This document shows, in pieces, positions 24,335 to 32,238 of a DNA stretch of 64,000 bases; positions within the stretch are counted from its first letter, which is position 1; each line of letters opens with the position of its first letter. This DNA is from Corynebacterium pseudogenitalium (lineage in GTDB: Bacteria; Actinomycetota; Actinomycetes; Mycobacteriales; Mycobacteriaceae), in contig NZ_CP072934.1 of assembly GCF_024453815.1 (NCBI RefSeq), forward strand, positions 1,674,001 to 1,738,000, in the 5' to 3' direction. Position numbers and translations under genes: made by a program. Below the pieces are notes generated by a model, which was not told where the DNA came from, searched no databases, and saw nothing but the letters and a program-made list of their open reading frames with translations.

Positions 24335-26250
24335 CCTTGCGGCCCGTAGGCCCCGCCGCGCAGGGCGCGGTCGTTGAGCTCGCGGCGCGCCTGCTCCAGC
24401 GCCACCAAGTCGGAAAACAGCGCGTTGTAGGCGGCCTCGTCGTCGGAGGGGCGCATGCGCTGCAACTGCGCTTTCAGCAGCGCAATCTGATCCCCCACGC
24501 GGGTCTCCTGTAGGCGTGAGAGCACCGAGTCCACGTAACGGTCAATGCCGTCCGGGTGCATCGGCTCAACCGCCAACTCTGAAACGAAATTGCGGCCCAC
24601 CAGGTCCAGCATCTCCTGCGCGACCTTCGCCAAAAACTGCGGGCCGACGTGCGCGCCCGTCACCCCGCCAGCCTTCTCGATCGCGTCTCGCACCTGGCGA
24701 TACGCCGGGTTCGTAAACGCCTCCGGCGAAATGCCCTCAAAGTAGCTACCGGCCTTCTCCGGGTACTGCAGCGCAATCTTGAGCGCTTCGCGCTGCGGCC
24801 ACAGCAGCGGATCCTGCGGGTTCGGCGGCACCAACGCGGGTGGCTGGCCCGGCGCGGCCTGCTGCTGGTTGCGCTGCGGCTTCTGCCAGGTGCGCTGCTG
24901 CTTCTTCGGCCGACGCGCCTCCTCGCGGACCTGCTCGAGCACCTCGTCCGGGTTCGGCCAGCCCACCCAGCCGGCGAGCCTGCGTGCGTACTCCGTCTGC
25001 AGCACCTTGTCGCTGATACCGGCAACGACGGGAACGGTGCGTCGCAACGCCTGCAGGCGCCCCTCCGCCGTGTCCAGCGAGTAGTCCTTCAGCAGGGACT
25101 CAATCACGAACTCAAAAATCGGGATTCTCGACGCCACCAAGTCCCGCAACGCAGAATCCCCACGCTCGAGGCGCAGGTCACAGGGGTCCAGGCCGTCGGG
25201 GGCGACCGCCACAAACGACTGCCCCGAAAACTGCTGATCCCCCTGGAACGCGCGCATCGCCGCCTTCTGGCCAGCCTCGTCGCCGTCGAAGGTGTAAATC
25301 AGCTCGCCGCGGAAGTAGTTGTCATCCAGCATGAGGCGACGGATCACCGCCATGTGATCCTTACCGAACGCCGTACCACACGACGCCACCGCCGTCTTCA
25401 CCCCAGCGGCGTGCATCGCCATCACGTCCGTGTAGCCCTCCACCACCACCGTCTGGTGATCCGTGGCGATGTGCCTCTTCGCCAAATCCAGCCCGAAAAG
25501 CACCTTCGACTTGTGGTACAACATCGTGTCCGCGGTGTTCATGTACTTGCCCATCGGGTCATCCTCGAAGAGCTTTCGCGCCCCGAACCCGATCACGTTG
25601 CCGGCCACATCCTTAATCGGCCAAATCAGGCGGCGCCGAAACTTATCAATCGGCCCGCGACGCCCCATACTCGAAATCCCGGCATCCTGGAGCTCCTGGG
25701 CGTCGAAACCCTTGCGAAGCAAGTGCTTCGTCAACGTATCCCAACCATCCGGGGCGTACCCACACTCGAAGTGATAAATCAGCTCCTTCGAAAACCCCCG
25801 CTCCAGCAAAAAATTCCTACCGACTTCCGCCTCCGGCGTCTCTAACTGCTCACGGTAAAACTCGTGCGCCGCCTTATTCGCAGCCAACAAGCGCGCGCGA
25901 GTCCCCGGCTTCACATCACGCCCACCAGTCGTGCCGCCCTGGTAATTAATGTGGTAGCCGATCTCCTGAGCAACCGCCTCCACCGCCTCCGGGAAGGACA
26001 TCTGCTCCATCTCCATCAGGAAGGAAAAGACGTCCCCGCCCTTGCCCGTAGAAAAGCAGTGGTAGTAACCACGCGCCGGACGCACATGGAAAGACGGCGT
26101 CTTCTCATCCTTAAACGGGCTCAAGCCCTTCAGCGAGTCATACCCAGCCGGTTTGAGCTGCACATACTCGCCAACGATGTCCTCGATCGCCGCCCGCTCA
26201 CGAATAGCCTCAATGTCACTATCCGGAATTCTGCCCCTAGCCATACGCAC
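24331..26250 (-). CDS. dnaG: DNA primase
   Basis: A 639-residue primase of full length. An N-terminal zinc-binding domain is recognisable from GLSPFKDEKTPSFHVRPARG, although the family's ligand series C-x2-H ... C-x2-C reads YDSLKGLSPF and YYHCFSTG here, so most Cys ligands are absent. The RNA-polymerase core follows with FGARKLFEDDPMGKYMNT, the TOPRIM elements VVVEGYTDVMAMHAAG and TFDGDEAGQKAA, and a C-terminal DnaB-interaction region after a Gln/Pro-rich linker (about 445-480). It makes primers for replication. It converges on mazG. Confidence 0.95.
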   Translation of the reverse strand: MRMARGRIPDSDIEAIRERAAIEDIVGEYVQLKPAGYDSLKGLSPFKDEKTPSFHVRPARGYYHCFSTGKGGDVFSFLMEMEQMSFPEAVEAVAQEIGYHINYQGGTTGGRDVKPGTRARLLAANKAAHEFYREQLETPEAEVGRNFLLERGFSKELIYHFECGYAPDGWDTLTKHLLRKGFDAQELQDAGISSMGRRGPIDKFRRRLIWPIKDVAGNVIGFGARKLFEDDPMGKYMNTADTMLYHKSKVLFGLDLAKRHIATDHQTVVVEGYTDVMAMHAAGVKTAVASCGTAFGKDHMAVIRRLMLDDNYFRGELIYTFDGDEAGQKAAMRAFQGDQQFSGQSFVAVAPDGLDPCDLRLERGDSALRDLVASRIPIFEFVIESLLKDYSLDTAEGRLQALRRTVPVVAGISDKVLQTEYARRLAGWVGWPNPDEVLEQVREEARRPKKQQRTWQKPQRNQQQAAPGQPPALVPPNPQDPLLWPQREALKIALQYPEKAGSYFEGISPEAFTNPAYRQVRDAIEKAGGVTGAHVGPQFLAKVAQEMLDLVGRNFVSELAVEPMHPDGIDRYVDSVLSRLQETRVGDQIALLKAQLQRMRPSDDEAAYNALFSDLVALEQARRELNDRALRGGAYGPQG

Positions 26251-26293
26251 ATCCTAACCCCCGGCTCCGACATTCAGGATGTGCGTACCGCTC

Positions 26294-28423
26294 CTAGAAC
26301 AATTTCTCCACACGCGGCGTGCCGACCGGCACAAGCCGCTGGCCGTCAACACGGTACGTGCCCTCGATGATCAGCGACGGCGCGGCCATCGCGTCGCGCT
26401 CATCGGCAGCGCCGTACTTGAGCATGACCTTGTCGCCTTCCGTTTCGAAGACGTAGAACGGCCTGCGCGCCTCTGGTCGCTGTGGCTCAATGGTGAGGCC
26501 ATTCCCGTAAGGTCCGGTTTCTACAAAATTGAGGTTTTCGTCCAGCAGGAAGAGGCTCTGTGGCCAAGCAGTGCCTCCTGCATAGCACTGCGCTACCAGC
26601 AGAATGCGATCCTTCCCATCGACGTTGAGCCACTTCGCATTGACGCCTAATGGCTCGTCGAATGATTCCCCGATGCGGGTATTAATGTCTACAAACCCAT
26701 ACTTATACCGGACAGCAGACTCCTCCAGGCGCCCGTTAGTAAGGCGTCCACCATAATGTCCGCACACCGCCGGAATTTTCATGTTTAGCATCTTGTGCTT
26801 TAGGTCGGCCGAAATATCGGGTGTGTGCTGGGGTTGATCCTTACCCTTGTCCTGATCCTTGTTCTTGCCTGGGTCCTTGCCCGTGTCTGGGTCTTTACCG
26901 CAGCCAAGGTCCCACTCCTTCTTCACCAATTCACTAGTCAGTTCCAGGCTCAAGAACTCCATCTTGGACCAACCGCCGAGTACTCCACCGAGTGGCGATT
27001 CCACAGTGATCTCACCCTTTGGCGCGTTCAGGGCCAACGACCCAGTGCATGTGTCGTTCTTTCGGTCGGCCTGACCCGCCAGACTTGCGCCAAGCGCGCC
27101 ATTAAATGTCTTCCACAAAGCTGCGGTAGCCTGCACACCGGGCTCAAGCCGTGCGGTTAACGTGCTCTCAACCTCGCTAAATTCTGGTTTGAACGTCCCC
27201 GGGGAAGCTTCACGGGAGATTTGTTTCAAACTCCGACTATCTGCGTCATACTTAAACCCGATAACGCCCTCCTTCGAAGCTTCTAATGAGAAGCTCCTGG
27301 CCCGCTCAGCTGACAGTTCAAGTTCAAACGTTGGCTCAACACCAGTGTCCATATACACCCACACCGGTCCCACTGGGAACAGCCAAGGTCGCTTCTTGCC
27401 AAACCGCTTCTGCAAGTACTCCTCCGCCGCCTTACCCAAGTCTTCGCCCACGTCAATCTTTGACCCAGTCTTTACCTCGAACTTGGTGTAAACCTTCGTC
27501 TTGAGCTCAAAGCTCTTATCTGCCTCTTTCTCGACAGCTTCCTTATTGATGCCCAACTCTGGGCTCACGCTGACACCACCAGTGAGTTCCGCTTTCGACA
27601 AGGCATCCTTCTTCACCAGCCTCTTCGATTCCGCAAGCTTCTTCAGATCAGCTGTAAGCTCAAGCTTTGCTTCCTTTTCGGAATCCGCGGTCGGCATCGC
27701 ATTGATCTGCGCGCCAGTCACTGGGTCGATGATCGGCATCGGCTCGGCAGTCATCAGGCGGCCCTGGAACTTCACATCACCCTTCGTGTACTCAATGATG
27801 TCATCCAGGATCGCAGGCTTCGTCTCCACCGTGACGGCGGTCGTCCCTTCTTCAACCTTGACGATCTTCGCCATCGCCGCCCCCGGGAACTTCGCGCTCG
27901 GCGGGATCGAAAGCACGTCGCCCTCGCGGAGGTGCAACTGCTCGAATGCCTGCTTGCTCAGTTCGAGAGTCGAACCGATCTGCCCGGCGCCTCTCGGGAA
28001 CAGTTCTGTGGCTTGCTGCGTCGAAAAGTTCCGGGCCTGCGGATTCACCTTATAGACGGCCCCGTTATCCGCCCGGTACTCATCCGGCTTCAACCCCAAC
28101 CGCGAGCTCCCCTCACCACTCGAGGATCCGCCCTGCCCGCCCTGGGCCTTCGTCACCGTTGCTGCAATCGTCGCGATAATCGCCAACAACCCAAGCACTG
28201 AGGCAACACCGACCAGCTCCCCAGGCAAGACAACTTTCCCAATCCGCAACGGCTGCATCTTCGGCAGCTGCACACCTGCCGCATACGGATCCTCCACACT
28301 CGAACCAAACTCAGGCTCACTTGGCGCAGCCTGAACCGGAGCGGTCATCGAGCCCGCCCCCAATGCCAACGACACACCCACCGCAACGGTCGCGCGACGC
28401 CAGCCCCTCACATTTCTTCTCAT
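26294..28423 (-). CDS. Large exported protein of unknown function
   Basis: About 709 residues from ATG 28423, which has AAGGGGAA seven bases upstream. It has an N-terminal signal peptide (ATVAVGVSLALGAGSMTAPV, then AQAAP-type cleavage) and a second hydrophobic segment near residues 65-90 (LVGVASVLGLLAIIATIAATV). The middle is rich in Lys/Glu helices (KLELTADLKKLAESKRLVKK), followed by a Lys/Asp-rich repeat-like linker (GKDPDTGKDPGKNKDQDKGK) and a C-terminal beta-rich domain of about 170 residues. I do not recognise a family. It could be an envelope-attached surface protein. It lies 43 bases before dnaG on the same strand. Confidence 0.7.
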   Translation of the reverse strand: MRRNVRGWRRATVAVGVSLALGAGSMTAPVQAAPSEPEFGSSVEDPYAAGVQLPKMQPLRIGKVVLPGELVGVASVLGLLAIIATIAATVTKAQGGQGGSSSGEGSSRLGLKPDEYRADNGAVYKVNPQARNFSTQQATELFPRGAGQIGSTLELSKQAFEQLHLREGDVLSIPPSAKFPGAAMAKIVKVEEGTTAVTVETKPAILDDIIEYTKGDVKFQGRLMTAEPMPIIDPVTGAQINAMPTADSEKEAKLELTADLKKLAESKRLVKKDALSKAELTGGVSVSPELGINKEAVEKEADKSFELKTKVYTKFEVKTGSKIDVGEDLGKAAEEYLQKRFGKKRPWLFPVGPVWVYMDTGVEPTFELELSAERARSFSLEASKEGVIGFKYDADSRSLKQISREASPGTFKPEFSEVESTLTARLEPGVQATAALWKTFNGALGASLAGQADRKNDTCTGSLALNAPKGEITVESPLGGVLGGWSKMEFLSLELTSELVKKEWDLGCGKDPDTGKDPGKNKDQDKGKDQPQHTPDISADLKHKMLNMKIPAVCGHYGGRLTNGRLEESAVRYKYGFVDINTRIGESFDEPLGVNAKWLNVDGKDRILLVAQCYAGGTAWPQSLFLLDENLNFVETGPYGNGLTIEPQRPEARRPFYVFETEGDKVMLKYGAADERDAMAAPSLIIEGTYRVDGQRLVPVGTPRVEKLF

Positions 28424-28578
28424 GAGTTCCCCTTTACAGCGAATAGCTCCGCAACCAGCGCAAAGCCAAAGTCTTTTCAATTGTTGAAAGCAGCCTACAA
28501 CAAATACACAGCTTCCACTACGACTTCTGCAAGGCAGTTCCTAACTGTTCTGCGGAGCCTGTGCCACAATGACTCAGC

Positions 28579-28974
28579 GTGAGCCGAAAATCGAAGAACA
28601 CCGCCGTCGGCGCCGTCGTTGTCGCCGCGGCGCTCCTGATCAACACGTTCCTGCCCAACAATAACGAGGGCGCCGCGTCGGGAGACCCCACCTCCTGCCC
28701 GAACCTCCCCGCAGAGGCCTGGGACACCATCGACCTCATCGAATCCGGCGGACCCTACCCACACCCGGAGGACGACTCGCGCTTCGGTAATTACGAGCGC
28801 ACCCTCCCCGAGGAGCCACTCGGCTACTACCGCGAATACACCGTGGACACGCCGGGCGTGCACCACCGCGGGCTGCGGCGCATCGTCACCGGCGGCGGAG
28901 CCGACGGCGTCGTCGACGAGTGGTACTACACCGACAACCATTACGACACCTTCTGCGAGGTGCAGCCGAGGTAA
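28579..28974 (+). CDS. Secreted guanyl-specific ribonuclease (RNase Sa/barnase type)
   Basis: A 131-residue protein starting at GTG 28579, eight bases after CACAAT (leaderless pattern). It has an N-terminal hydrophobic signal (GAVVVAAALLINTF). The mature domain matches microbial N1/T1 RNases: LPAEAWDTIDLIESGGPYPH, FGNYERTLPE, GYYREYTVDTPG with the catalytic Glu, LRRIV with the Arg, and YTDNHYDTF with the catalytic His. Cysteines near both ends (SCPNLP, FCEVQ) match the single disulfide of RNase Sa. No barstar-like inhibitor gene is next to it. Confidence 0.9.
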   Translation: MSRKSKNTAVGAVVVAAALLINTFLPNNNEGAASGDPTSCPNLPAEAWDTIDLIESGGPYPHPEDDSRFGNYERTLPEEPLGYYREYTVDTPGVHHRGLRRIVTGGGADGVVDEWYYTDNHYDTFCEVQPR

Positions 28975-28994
28975 CTAACTGGGGGGAAGGTGGC

Positions 28995-29031
28995 GTCTCG
29001 AGCACACTCGGGAAATTGTGAACAAAATTGC
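28995..29031 (+). repeat. R2 repeat, half copy a
   Basis: TCTCGAGCACACTCGGGAAA and TTGTGAACAAAATTGC match the first arm of the full R2 copies at 30.07 and 33.19 kb. The second arm is missing; in its place a TACACT -10 box leads into the AbiEi-like gene, so the half repeat may supply its promoter. Confidence 0.8.
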
Positions 29032-29045
29032 TACACTGCCAACGC

Positions 29046-30047
29046 ATGGGGGAATTCGCAGCGCTCAACGCACACATTCACAGCCTTCGGGGACGCACAG
29101 TACAAGCTCAGCGGCACAAACAGGCCGTCGCGAGCGGGACTATGGTGCAGATTGGGAGGTATGGGGCCGTCGAAAAGCAGTGGTGGGGCACGCTAGACCC
29201 CGACACCCGCCGCATCGCACGAGCCCTCATCCACGGCCGCGAAAACCGCAAAGCCGCCATCGTTGGGCGCACCGCCGCGCGCCTCCACCGCCTCCCCGTG
29301 CCGCACCTCGGCCGCCAGCCCGAACTCACCGAAGTCGCACTGCCCAACGGCACCTCCATCACCCGCAGCAAATGGCGCCCCGGCCTCCACTATCGACGCC
29401 AAATCCTCCACACCACCGACACCATCGCCGGAATCCGCGTCGCACCCCTGCCCGAAACCATCGCGGGCATCTTCAAATGGGAGCCACGCGCGCAGCTCTA
29501 CCCCGTCCTCAACCACCTCAAACACGTCGGCGGCCACGAGGACACCATCACCGCAGCCATCTGGGCCCTGCCCCACCAACGCGACCGCAACACCCTCCAA
29601 CTCTGCTGGGAGCGCGCCACCCACCACCCAATCGCGCCCGAGCTCAGCTACCTCGCCACCGCCCTCCTCTCCCACCACGCACTCCCCGCGCACTACTGGC
29701 ACACCCAACCGCACCGCGTCATGTACGGCACCCACTTCGCCCTCGCACTCACCGACGCCCCACTTTTCGACGACCACTGCGCCCCCGCCGAAACCAGCTG
29801 GGTCCGCACATTGCACGTCCCCGTGGAAGCACTCCACCGAGACCTCCGCGGCACGATCAACCTCATCGCCGACACCGTGCGCGCCACCTACCGCGGCCGC
29901 CCGCATTGCGACATCTGCCGGGGCCCGCGCGAACCACTGCAATACGCCGACGACCCCCTCCGTGATGCAAGCATTGAAGCCTACATCGCAAGGATTAGCA
30001 GATTCCCCGACGATGAGCGGCCCGAAGGCCTTCTTCCTGCGTGGTGA
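29046..30047 (+). CDS. AbiEi-like protein of unknown function
   Basis: A 333-residue protein from ATG 29046, eight bases behind TACACT. The N-terminal 130 residues (KAAIVGRTAARLHRLPVPHL and so on) parallel the protein at 42.5-43.4 kb and the winged-helix part of AbiEi-type antitoxins. The C-terminus lacks the PD-(D/E)xK residues of the other protein and has CDICRGPREPL, a possible half zinc site, at the end. No AbiEii partner is adjacent. It is very rich in His, Pro and Thr. R2 repeats stand before and after it. Function unknown. Confidence 0.5.
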   Translation: MGEFAALNAHIHSLRGRTVQAQRHKQAVASGTMVQIGRYGAVEKQWWGTLDPDTRRIARALIHGRENRKAAIVGRTAARLHRLPVPHLGRQPELTEVALPNGTSITRSKWRPGLHYRRQILHTTDTIAGIRVAPLPETIAGIFKWEPRAQLYPVLNHLKHVGGHEDTITAAIWALPHQRDRNTLQLCWERATHHPIAPELSYLATALLSHHALPAHYWHTQPHRVMYGTHFALALTDAPLFDDHCAPAETSWVRTLHVPVEALHRDLRGTINLIADTVRATYRGRPHCDICRGPREPLQYADDPLRDASIEAYIARISRFPDDERPEGLLPAW

Positions 30048-30067
30048 TTTTGGGGTGGCATGTGTGC

Positions 30068-30167
30068 TCTCGAGCGGAGTCGGGAATTTGTGAACAAAAT
30101 TGCGTGTGGTTGGAGTCACAAAATGCGCAATTCTATTCACGATTTTCCGAACAATCTCGCGAGGCAT
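30068..30167 (+). repeat. R2 palindromic repeat, copy b
   Basis: CTCGAGCGGAGTCGGGAATT then TGTGAACAAAATTGCG is answered by GCGCAATTCTATTCACGATT then TTCCGAACAATCTCGCGAG: two long arms with mismatches around a short loop. About 100 bases. It lies between the AbiEi-like gene and the cstA promoter region (30168-30296). Confidence 0.88.
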
Positions 30168-30296
30168 ATCCCCACCCCACGCGAGTCGTCGCCGACGAGA
30201 ACCTCCGGGAGTGTTCAGAAAACACCGGAAATGAGCTGTGAGGTGTGGCATACTTTCCGCAGTTGTGACTCAAGACACTGACAGAAAGGCGACCGC

Positions 30297-31991
30297 ATGA
30301 ACTCGCTCTTCCTCGTACTCATCGGGCTGGCGATGCTGCTCACCGGGTACCTGCTCTATTCAAAGTTCCTGGGCCAGCGGGTCTATAAGCTCTCTGAGAG
30401 CTATGAGACCCCGGCGCACACTATGGAAGACGGTGTGGACTACGTGCCCACCAACAAGTACGTGCTGTGGGGCCACCACTTCACTTCCGTGGCGGGCGCC
30501 GCGCCGATTATCGGCCCGGCAGTCGCTGTGATTTGGGGTTGGCTGCCCGCATTCCTGTGGGTGACCTTGGGAACGGTGTTCTTTGCGGGGATGCACGACT
30601 TGGGGGCGTTGTGGGCGTCGCAAAGGCATAAAGGGCAGTCGATTGGCACGTTGTCTGGGCGCTACATCGGCGCGCGTGGGCGCAATCTCTTCCTCGTGGT
30701 GATTTTCCTGCTGCTGCTGATGGTGAATACTGCGTTCGCGGTGGTGATTTCGAACCTGCTGATTGCGACGCCGTCGGCGGTGATTCCGACGTGGGGCGCG
30801 ATCCTGGTGGCGGTGCTGATTGGGCAGGCGATTTACCGCCTGAAGTGGAATCTGCCGCTGGTGTCGGTGGTTGGTGTTGTGGCGCTGTACGCGCTGATGG
30901 TGATTGGTGACCGCGTGCCGCTCGCGCTGCCGGAGACGGTGATGGGTATTCCGGACCGCGGTATCTGGATCATTTTGCTGTTCGTGTACGCGTTCATTGC
31001 GTCGATGCTGCCGGTGTGGGTGCTGTTGCAGCCGCGTGATTACATCAATGGGCTGCAGCTGTTTGTTGGTCTGATTATTTTGTACGCTTCGTTCTTTATT
31101 GTGCGTCCGGAGATTGTGGCGCCGTCGATTAATGAGGCGGTGCCGGAGGGCACGCCGAGTATCTTCCCGCTGCTCTTCGTGACGATTGCGTGTGGTGCGG
31201 TGTCTGGCTTCCACGGCATTGTTGCTTCGGGTACGTCGGCGAAGCAGTTGGATAAGGAGACGGACGCGCGCTTCGTTGGGTACTTCGGTGCGGTTGGTGA
31301 GGGACTGCTGGCCCTCGGCACGATTGTGGCGACGACGGGCGGCTACAAGACGATCGCGGATTGGGAGAACGTGTACAACGAGTGGAACGCCGGTGGCGTC
31401 AACGCCTTCGTCGAAGGCGGCGGTGCGTTGATGAACCAGGGCCTGGGCATCCCGACGTCCCTGTCGGCCACGATTCTGGCCACCATGGCTGTCCTCTTCG
31501 CTGCGACCACGATGGACTCTGGTGTGCGTCTGCAGCGCATGGTGGTCGGCGAGATCGGCCAGATTATGGGTGTGAAGCTCTCCGGCCTGGCAGCCACGAT
31601 CATCGCGGTGGGAGCGGCGCTGGGCTTGACGTTCTCCACGGGCCTCGACGGCTCCGGCGGCATGATCATCTGGCCGCTGTTCGGCACCACGAACCAGCTG
31701 ATGGCCGGGCTGACCCTGGCAGTCCTGGTGGTCATCCTGACCAGGCTGCGTCGCCCGACGCTGCCACTGCTGATCCCGCTGGCGTTCGTCACGCTGATGT
31801 CGCTGTGGGCGGCGGTGCTGCAGCTGCGCACCCTCTTCGAGGCGGGCAACTGGCTGCTGCTCGCCATCGACGTCGTCATTATTATCTGCGCGATCTGGGT
31901 CATCGTTGAGGCGATCACCGCGATCAGCAAGGCGCGCCGCGAGCCAGCCGTCGACTGGGAGGACACGCCGGTCCATGAGCCTGCGCAGTAA
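30297..31991 (+). CDS. cstA: Carbon-starvation protein CstA family transporter
   Basis: A 564-residue membrane protein with about 15 hydrophobic segments. CstA features: the N-terminal YVPTNKYVLWGHHFTSVAGA, APIIGPAVAVIWGWLPAFLW, FFAGMHDLGALWAS, and the later GFHGIVASGTSAKQL and ALGLTFSTGLDGSGGMIIWP with GTTNQLMAGL. It is shorter than the enterobacterial protein of about 700 residues, like other actinobacterial forms. The family takes up pyruvate or peptides. AGAAAGGCG precedes the ATG. The next gene starts 17 bases before its stop, so the small CC protein and the ArsA ATPase are in the same operon. Confidence 0.93.
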   Translation: MNSLFLVLIGLAMLLTGYLLYSKFLGQRVYKLSESYETPAHTMEDGVDYVPTNKYVLWGHHFTSVAGAAPIIGPAVAVIWGWLPAFLWVTLGTVFFAGMHDLGALWASQRHKGQSIGTLSGRYIGARGRNLFLVVIFLLLLMVNTAFAVVISNLLIATPSAVIPTWGAILVAVLIGQAIYRLKWNLPLVSVVGVVALYALMVIGDRVPLALPETVMGIPDRGIWIILLFVYAFIASMLPVWVLLQPRDYINGLQLFVGLIILYASFFIVRPEIVAPSINEAVPEGTPSIFPLLFVTIACGAVSGFHGIVASGTSAKQLDKETDARFVGYFGAVGEGLLALGTIVATTGGYKTIADWENVYNEWNAGGVNAFVEGGGALMNQGLGIPTSLSATILATMAVLFAATTMDSGVRLQRMVVGEIGQIMGVKLSGLAATIIAVGAALGLTFSTGLDGSGGMIIWPLFGTTNQLMAGLTLAVLVVILTRLRRPTLPLLIPLAFVTLMSLWAAVLQLRTLFEAGNWLLLAIDVVIIICAIWVIVEAITAISKARREPAVDWEDTPVHEPAQ

Positions 31992-32238
31992 GCTGGCCGC
32001 GCTCGGCGCGGGCCTCAGCGAGTTCTACCAGGCGCCCTACCGCCGCGAATTCGCCCGCGCCGCACGCGAGGAGGACGACCTGTTCACCATGCTCGTCGCC
32101 TCCGAAATGCTCGGCATCCCGAACCCCGCCAGCTACTACACGCTCGAACTCCTCCCCCTGCTTTACGACGACTTCCACGCCTGGCACACCCGCATGGGCA
32201 TGGAACACTCACCACTCGACGGAATCTCATGTTGCTAG
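31975..32238 (+). CDS. Cory-CC-star small protein (ends in Cys-Cys)
   Basis: An 87-residue protein whose last residues are GISCC before the stop, the hallmark after which the corynebacterial CC-star family is named. It has a basic N-terminus (SLRSKLAALGAGLSEFYQAP), an aromatic centre (YYTLELLPLLYDDFHAWH) and no membrane segment. It begins inside cstA and overlaps the ArsA-type gene by ten bases, so the three products are made together. In enterobacteria cstA is also followed by a small protein (YbdD/YjiX), which as I recall likewise ends in Cys-Cys. A role as partner of CstA or of the ATPase is inferred. Confidence 0.85.
   Translation: MSLRSKLAALGAGLSEFYQAPYRREFARAAREEDDLFTMLVASEMLGIPNPASYYTLELLPLLYDDFHAWHTRMGMEHSPLDGISCC

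Noticed and set aside
30230..30296. GlxR (cAMP receptor) site before cstA
   Set aside because: TGTGACTCAAGACACTG is near the promoter, but the second half departs too far from TCACA to support a call.
30360..31976. Long open frame of 538 codons opposite cstA
   Set aside because: It is an antisense shadow in high-GC DNA: its translation is Arg/His/Gln-rich without domains, while the plus strand encodes a clear CstA.
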